NCBI GenBank assembly: GCA_003343765.1
Contig: QAKO01000114.1
Coordinates: 1-15,572, forward strand
Reading direction: 5' to 3'
DNA length: 15,572 bases
DNA from: Bacillota bacterium
GTDB lineage: Bacteria; Bacillota; Clostridia; Christensenellales; Borkfalkiaceae
Of this stretch, positions 12,018 through 15,572 are shown in pieces. The notes beneath the pieces are model-generated. The model was not told where the DNA came from, did no database searches, and worked only from the letters and a program-made list of their open reading frames with translations. Each line of letters begins with the position of its first letter. The first letter of the stretch is position 1. The position numbers were made by a program, and so were the translations under genes.

Positions 12018-13253
12018 ATGAAAAAGACGTTGATCCGAAATTATGCAAAACTGATAGCCCGAATGGGTGCGAGTGTACAGTCCGGACAGCGCGTTGTGAT
12101 CATGGCGCAGTTAGACCAGCCGGAGTTTGTCACGATACTGGCGGAAGAATGTTATCGGGCAGGGGCGGCAGACGTATCGGTGGAGTGGCAGTACCAGCCG
12201 TTGGAGAAACTGGCGAGCCGTTTTGAGAGCGTGAGAGAATTGGGCAATGTACCTTCATGGGAAGAAGAAAAATTCCGTGAGAGGTCGGAGGAATTGCCTG
12301 TTACCATCAAGATACTTTCGTCGGATCCGGACGGGATGAAAGGTGCGGACAGAGAAAAGCTGACGCTCGCGTCCATGGCGCGGAGCGCGATCATAAAGCC
12401 CTATCAGGACGCGATGACAAACAAACATCAATGGTGTGTGGCGGCGGTGCCTTCCGTCGGTTGGGCGAAGAAGATTTTTCCGGACGAACGGGCAAATACG
12501 GCCGTAGAGCGGCTTTGGGAACTGATTCTGGAAACGGCGCGTGCAGACGGGAAAGATCCCTTGACCGACTGGATGTGGCATAACCGTAAATTAAAGGACA
12601 AATGCGATAAACTGAACGGTTTGGATCTGGAATCGTTGGAATATTGGAGCAGCAACGGTACGCGCCTGAAAGTCGGGCTGATCCCGCAGGCGCAGTTTAT
12701 CTCGGGCAGGAAGAGTACGGTAGACGGCAAGCATTTCAACCCGAACATTCCGACGGAAGAATGTTTTACGACGCCGATGAAGGGAAAAGCGGAGGGGATC
12801 GTTTATGCCGTGAAACCGCTTTCCTATGGCGGCGAACTTATCGAAGATTTCTGGCTGCGCTTTGAAGACGGTAAAGCCGTGGAATGCGGAGCAGGCAAGA
12901 ATGTGTCTCTGCTGGAAAAGATCATAGCAATGGACGAAGGTGCCGCATATTTGGGTGAATGTGCATTGGTACCGTATGAATCGCCGATCAACCAGACGGG
13001 AAGGTTGTTTTACAATACATTGTTCGATGAAAATGCCTGCTGTCATTTAGCGCTCGGCAGAGGGTATTCCAATACGATCGTCGGTTTTGAAAAATACCAG
13101 AAATCGGATTTCACGGATATGGGCGTCAATGATTCGTCTGTGCATGTGGATTTCATGATCGGTGCGGAAGATCTGGAAATAATCGGCGTTACGAAGTCGG
13201 GAGAGCGCATCCCGGTCTTTGAAAACGGGACGTGGAGCAAGGCTTTGCGCTGA
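12018..13253 (+). CDS. M29-family metallo-aminopeptidase, copy 1
   Basis: A 411-residue cytoplasmic aminopeptidase of family M29 (AmpS/PepS type), which removes N-terminal residues from peptides with two metal ions. The expected metal ligands are visible: Glu247/Glu248 in NIPTEECF, Glu314 in GECAL, His343 in CHLALG, and His376 and Asp378 in HVDFMIG. The full family length is present (N-terminal domain about 1-230, metal domain about 230-411). The ATG has TAGGAA about nine bases upstream and is served by the strong promoter at 11954. The second copy follows after 13 bases. It probably recycles amino acids from imported or internal peptides. Confidence 0.94.
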   Translation: MKKTLIRNYAKLIARMGASVQSGQRVVIMAQLDQPEFVTILAEECYRAGAADVSVEWQYQPLEKLASRFESVRELGNVPSWEEEKFRERSEELPVTIKILSSDPDGMKGADREKLTLASMARSAIIKPYQDAMTNKHQWCVAAVPSVGWAKKIFPDERANTAVERLWELILETARADGKDPLTDWMWHNRKLKDKCDKLNGLDLESLEYWSSNGTRLKVGLIPQAQFISGRKSTVDGKHFNPNIPTEECFTTPMKGKAEGIVYAVKPLSYGGELIEDFWLRFEDGKAVECGAGKNVSLLEKIIAMDEGAAYLGECALVPYESPINQTGRLFYNTLFDENACCHLALGRGYSNTIVGFEKYQKSDFTDMGVNDSSVHVDFMIGAEDLEIIGVTKSGERIPVFENGTWSKALR

Positions 13254-13266
13254 GGAGAGGATGAAA

Positions 13267-14499
13267 ATGCAGATAACGGTATTAAAAAATTATGCAAAAC
13301 TTCTGGCTCGTATGGGGCTGAATGTACAGCACGGCCAGGAAGTTGTGATTACGGCGGAACTTGATCAACCGGAGTTTGTTGCGTATTGTGTGGAAGAGTG
13401 TTACCGTGCGGGCGCTTCGAAAGTGTGGGTAGAATGGACGCATCAGCCGATATCCCGACTTGGTGCGGAGCATAAAAGTGAAGAGATTTTGGGTGAAGTG
13501 CGCGGATGGCAGGAAGAGAAATTGCGCTGTCAGGTTCGGGAATTGCCGGCGCGGCTGTATCTGGAAAGTGAAGATCCGGACGGTTTGAACGGCATCGACG
13601 CGGAAAAATATGCGCGCGCGATGCAGGCGCGGCAGAAGATCGTAAAGCCGTACCGTGACAAGATGGAAAACAAATACCAGTGGTGTATAGCGGCTGTACC
13701 GGGAAAAGCGTGGGCGAAAAAAGTATTTCCGAAAATGCCTGCGTCGGCGGCGGAAGAAAAATTATGGCGCGCCATATTAACTTCTGCACGCTCTTACGAA
13801 GGCAATCCGATCGCAAACTGGCAAGAACACAACAGGGTCTTGCAGGCGCGTTGTGCGTATCTGAACGGGTTGGGCCTTACGTCGTTGGAGTACAGAAGTT
13901 CGAACGGAACAAATTTACGGGTGGGGCTTTTGAAAAACGGTTTGTTTGCGGCTGGCAGTGAAAAAACTTTGTCGGGGGTAGAGTTCAACCCGAACATACC
14001 CAGCGAAGAATGTTTTACGAGTCCCATGCGCGGAGAAGCGGAAGGGATCGTTTATTCCACAAAACCGCTGTCTTACCAGGGTCAGCTGATCCGCAATTTT
14101 TCCATTCGCTTTGAAAACGGCAGGGCGACGGAAGTACATGCGGCACAGGGTGGAGCCGTTCTGAAAAAAATGGTTTCCATGGATGAAGGGGCGGCTTGTC
14201 TGGGTGAGTGTGCGCTTGTACCTTTTCATTCTCCGATCAACGATACGGGCATATTGTTTTACAATACTTTATTCGATGAGAATGCGGCTTGCCATCTGGC
14301 AATGGGAAGGGGCTTTACGAATTGCATCCGCGGTTATGAGAATCATACGGAGGAAGAATTGCATGCCATGGGCATCAACGATTCGATCATCCATGTGGAT
14401 TTCATGATCGGCAACGACGATCTGCAGATCACCGGATTCACGGATACAGGGGCGCGTTTCCCTGTGTTTGAAAACGGCGGCTGGGCTTTTCGTGTGTAG
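13267..14499 (+). CDS. M29-family metallo-aminopeptidase, copy 2
   Basis: A 410-residue paralogue of the preceding gene, collinear without gaps: the metal ligands fall at identical positions (Glu247/Glu248, Glu314, His343, His376, Asp378), so it should be active. I chose ATG 13267 because GAGGAGAGG (13252-13260) is then at the right distance and the N-terminus (NYAKLLARMG) aligns exactly with copy 1. ATG 13261 is too close to that site, and 13219 lies inside copy 1. The two copies differ across the N-terminal domain and in surface loops, so substrate preference may have diverged. They form a two-gene operon that ends at the long hairpin at 14569-14618. Confidence 0.94.
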   Translation: MQITVLKNYAKLLARMGLNVQHGQEVVITAELDQPEFVAYCVEECYRAGASKVWVEWTHQPISRLGAEHKSEEILGEVRGWQEEKLRCQVRELPARLYLESEDPDGLNGIDAEKYARAMQARQKIVKPYRDKMENKYQWCIAAVPGKAWAKKVFPKMPASAAEEKLWRAILTSARSYEGNPIANWQEHNRVLQARCAYLNGLGLTSLEYRSSNGTNLRVGLLKNGLFAAGSEKTLSGVEFNPNIPSEECFTSPMRGEAEGIVYSTKPLSYQGQLIRNFSIRFENGRATEVHAAQGGAVLKKMVSMDEGAACLGECALVPFHSPINDTGILFYNTLFDENAACHLAMGRGFTNCIRGYENHTEEELHAMGINDSIIHVDFMIGNDDLQITGFTDTGARFPVFENGGWAFRV

Positions 14500-14568
14500 A
14501 AAGCAAAGAAGTCGGTTACGGCTCGGATATCGGCACGATTGCACGGTATCCGCAAAAGTAAAAAAAGA

Positions 14569-14618
14569 AAAGCAAAAAGAGACGGAGCAAATGTATTTGC
14601 TCCGTCTCTTTTTGCTTT
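14569..14618. terminator. Long bidirectional terminator between convergent genes
   Basis: A near-perfect inverted repeat of about 24 bp (GCAAAAAGAGACGGAGCAAAT and its complement, effective loop of a few bases), with A-runs on the left and T-runs on the right. It serves the aminopeptidase operon on the plus strand and the ABC-2 permease gene on the minus strand. Confidence 0.9.
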
Positions 14619-14687
14619 GAAAACAATATCACGTCCATCATTTTTACGTTATTTGTAAAAGACAATGTGTCATACGGCAATGAAAAT

Positions 14688-15572
14688 TTAAACGTAGAGT
14701 CTGACATTTTTGAAATACAGCCAGCAGATGATCGAACAGGCGATACAAATGACATCCAAAATCAGAACGATCCAGAATCCGACGAGTATTCCGAGAAAGA
14801 TTGCGGCAAAGCCGAGGATCATGCTCCCGAATACGGCGATCATGACAGGAATGCTTTGTTTGACGGCCTGCATTTCGGTTGTCCAGTCATATTTCGGGAA
14901 TTTAAGATTCAAAAAGATCCCGAAAATCGCAATAAATGCGCAGAACAGGGGAACGCTGATCAGAAACATGACCCATCCGAGTAAGTCTGCTTCTATTTTA
15001 AGGCAAAAGATAATCGATGAAATATAGCCTGCCGCCACATTGATCAAAAAGGTAGGCATTGCTTTTGCGAGCAATATTTTTCGGACGGATACAGGCAGAA
15101 CAAAGAGCTGTCCGCGGCTATTCCCTTCCAAAGAAAGGGCAGATGCGGAAGGGCAGCTGATCCCTGCGCAGAAAATAAAAATTCCGAATCCGGCATAGGC
15201 CAGTTCTGCGGTGTTTCCGATGGGCAGCTGCATTTGGCTGAATGACTCCTGCACATTTATGAACAGGAGTGCAATGCCTGCCAGAAGCAACAGCAGTGTG
15301 CCGGATAAACCGTTCAGAAGGTATGCGGGACAGGTCAAAAGACGCTTGAATTCGCGTTTAACGAGGGCGGAAAAAGCTGAAGACGATCGGATCTCATTTG
15401 CCCGGTAAGCGCTGCGCGTGTTTCTGGCGGTCAGTGCGTCATGAATCTTATGATAGCACAACGACAAAATCAGAACAAAAGCGGCGGCGATCAGAACGGA
15501 TGCGCCGATAAATAAAAAGATTGCCCAGATCGTGCCGTCTAAAGTCATTTCGATGAGTAAGGCGGGCGGATA
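14688..15572 (-). CDS. ABC-2 type transporter permease, partial (5' end outside the window)
   Basis: The last 294 codons of a membrane protein; the frame stays open to the window edge and no ribosome binding site precedes the Met at 15548, so the start lies outside. Hydrophobic segments are visible near the first 30 residues and, after a charged cytoplasmic loop ending SALVKREFKRLLTCPAY, five or six more up to the C-terminus. The sequence VKREFKRLLTCPAYLLN followed by membrane helices is typical of the second half of large ABC-2 exporter permeases. No ATPase is in view; it would be expected upstream on the minus strand. The substrate is unknown. Confidence 0.75.
   Translation of the reverse strand, partial: YPPALLIEMTLDGTIWAIFLFIGASVLIAAAFVLILSLCYHKIHDALTARNTRSAYRANEIRSSSAFSALVKREFKRLLTCPAYLLNGLSGTLLLLLAGIALLFINVQESFSQMQLPIGNTAELAYAGFGIFIFCAGISCPSASALSLEGNSRGQLFVLPVSVRKILLAKAMPTFLINVAAGYISSIIFCLKIEADLLGWVMFLISVPLFCAFIAIFGIFLNLKFPKYDWTTEMQAVKQSIPVMIAVFGSMILGFAAIFLGILVGFWIVLILDVICIACSIICWLYFKNVRLYV

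Noticed and set aside
15548..15572. Met at 15548 as true start of the ABC-2 permease
   Set aside because: No ribosome binding site, the frame is open upstream to the window edge, and the protein would lack the first half of the family.

Overview
The window looks like chromosomal DNA of an anaerobic Bacillota, probably class Clostridia. The grounds are AGGAGG-type ribosome binding sites, sigma-A type promoters, intrinsic terminators, ECF vitamin uptake, lipoproteins, M29 aminopeptidases and a small Cys-rich membrane protein of a type common in Clostridia. Base composition is moderate. I see no phage, transposon, CRISPR or RNA-gene signature. The genus cannot be fixed from the sequence.

Layout. 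(1) 1-300: a tiny Cys-rich membrane protein on the minus strand with its terminator. (2) 549-4856, plus strand: a promoter and a hairpin-rich leader, then an ECF transporter S component (probably pantothenate), type III pantothenate kinase CoaX, homoserine dehydrogenase, a small cupin and a RimK-like ATP-grasp ligase, closed by a terminator at 4903-4936. (3) 4925-7656, plus strand: a polar amino-acid ABC importer (binding lipoprotein, permease, ATPase) behind a leader with two mutually exclusive hairpins. (4) 7742-11877, minus strand: a Qnr-like pentapeptide-repeat protein, an ECF sigma factor, its membrane anti-sigma factor, and a lipoprotein that is a paralogue of the anti-sigma factor's outer domain. 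(5) 11954-14499, plus strand: two tandem M29 aminopeptidases behind a strong promoter. (6) 14688-15572, minus strand: the 3' part of an ABC-2 type permease, convergent with the aminopeptidases across a shared long terminator.

How the genes work together. The first operon joins vitamin uptake and CoA synthesis to the aspartate-family branch point. The ABC importer and the aminopeptidases fit growth on peptides and amino acids.

The least ordinary parts are two. First, the amino-acid-binding lipoprotein appears circularly permuted: the segment normally at the C-terminus precedes the normal N-terminus. Second, the sigma/anti-sigma pair has a free lipoprotein copy of the sensor domain. Both sensor proteins carry poly-Asp tracts (18 and 9 Asp). 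The upstream regions of the sigma gene and of the lipoprotein gene share a bipartite element, CCAACAA-N14-TTGTT, which makes a self-regulated envelope-stress or ion-sensing circuit plausible. In addition, the pentapeptide-repeat gene has a near-consensus promoter placed so that its mRNA should start at the ATG (leaderless).
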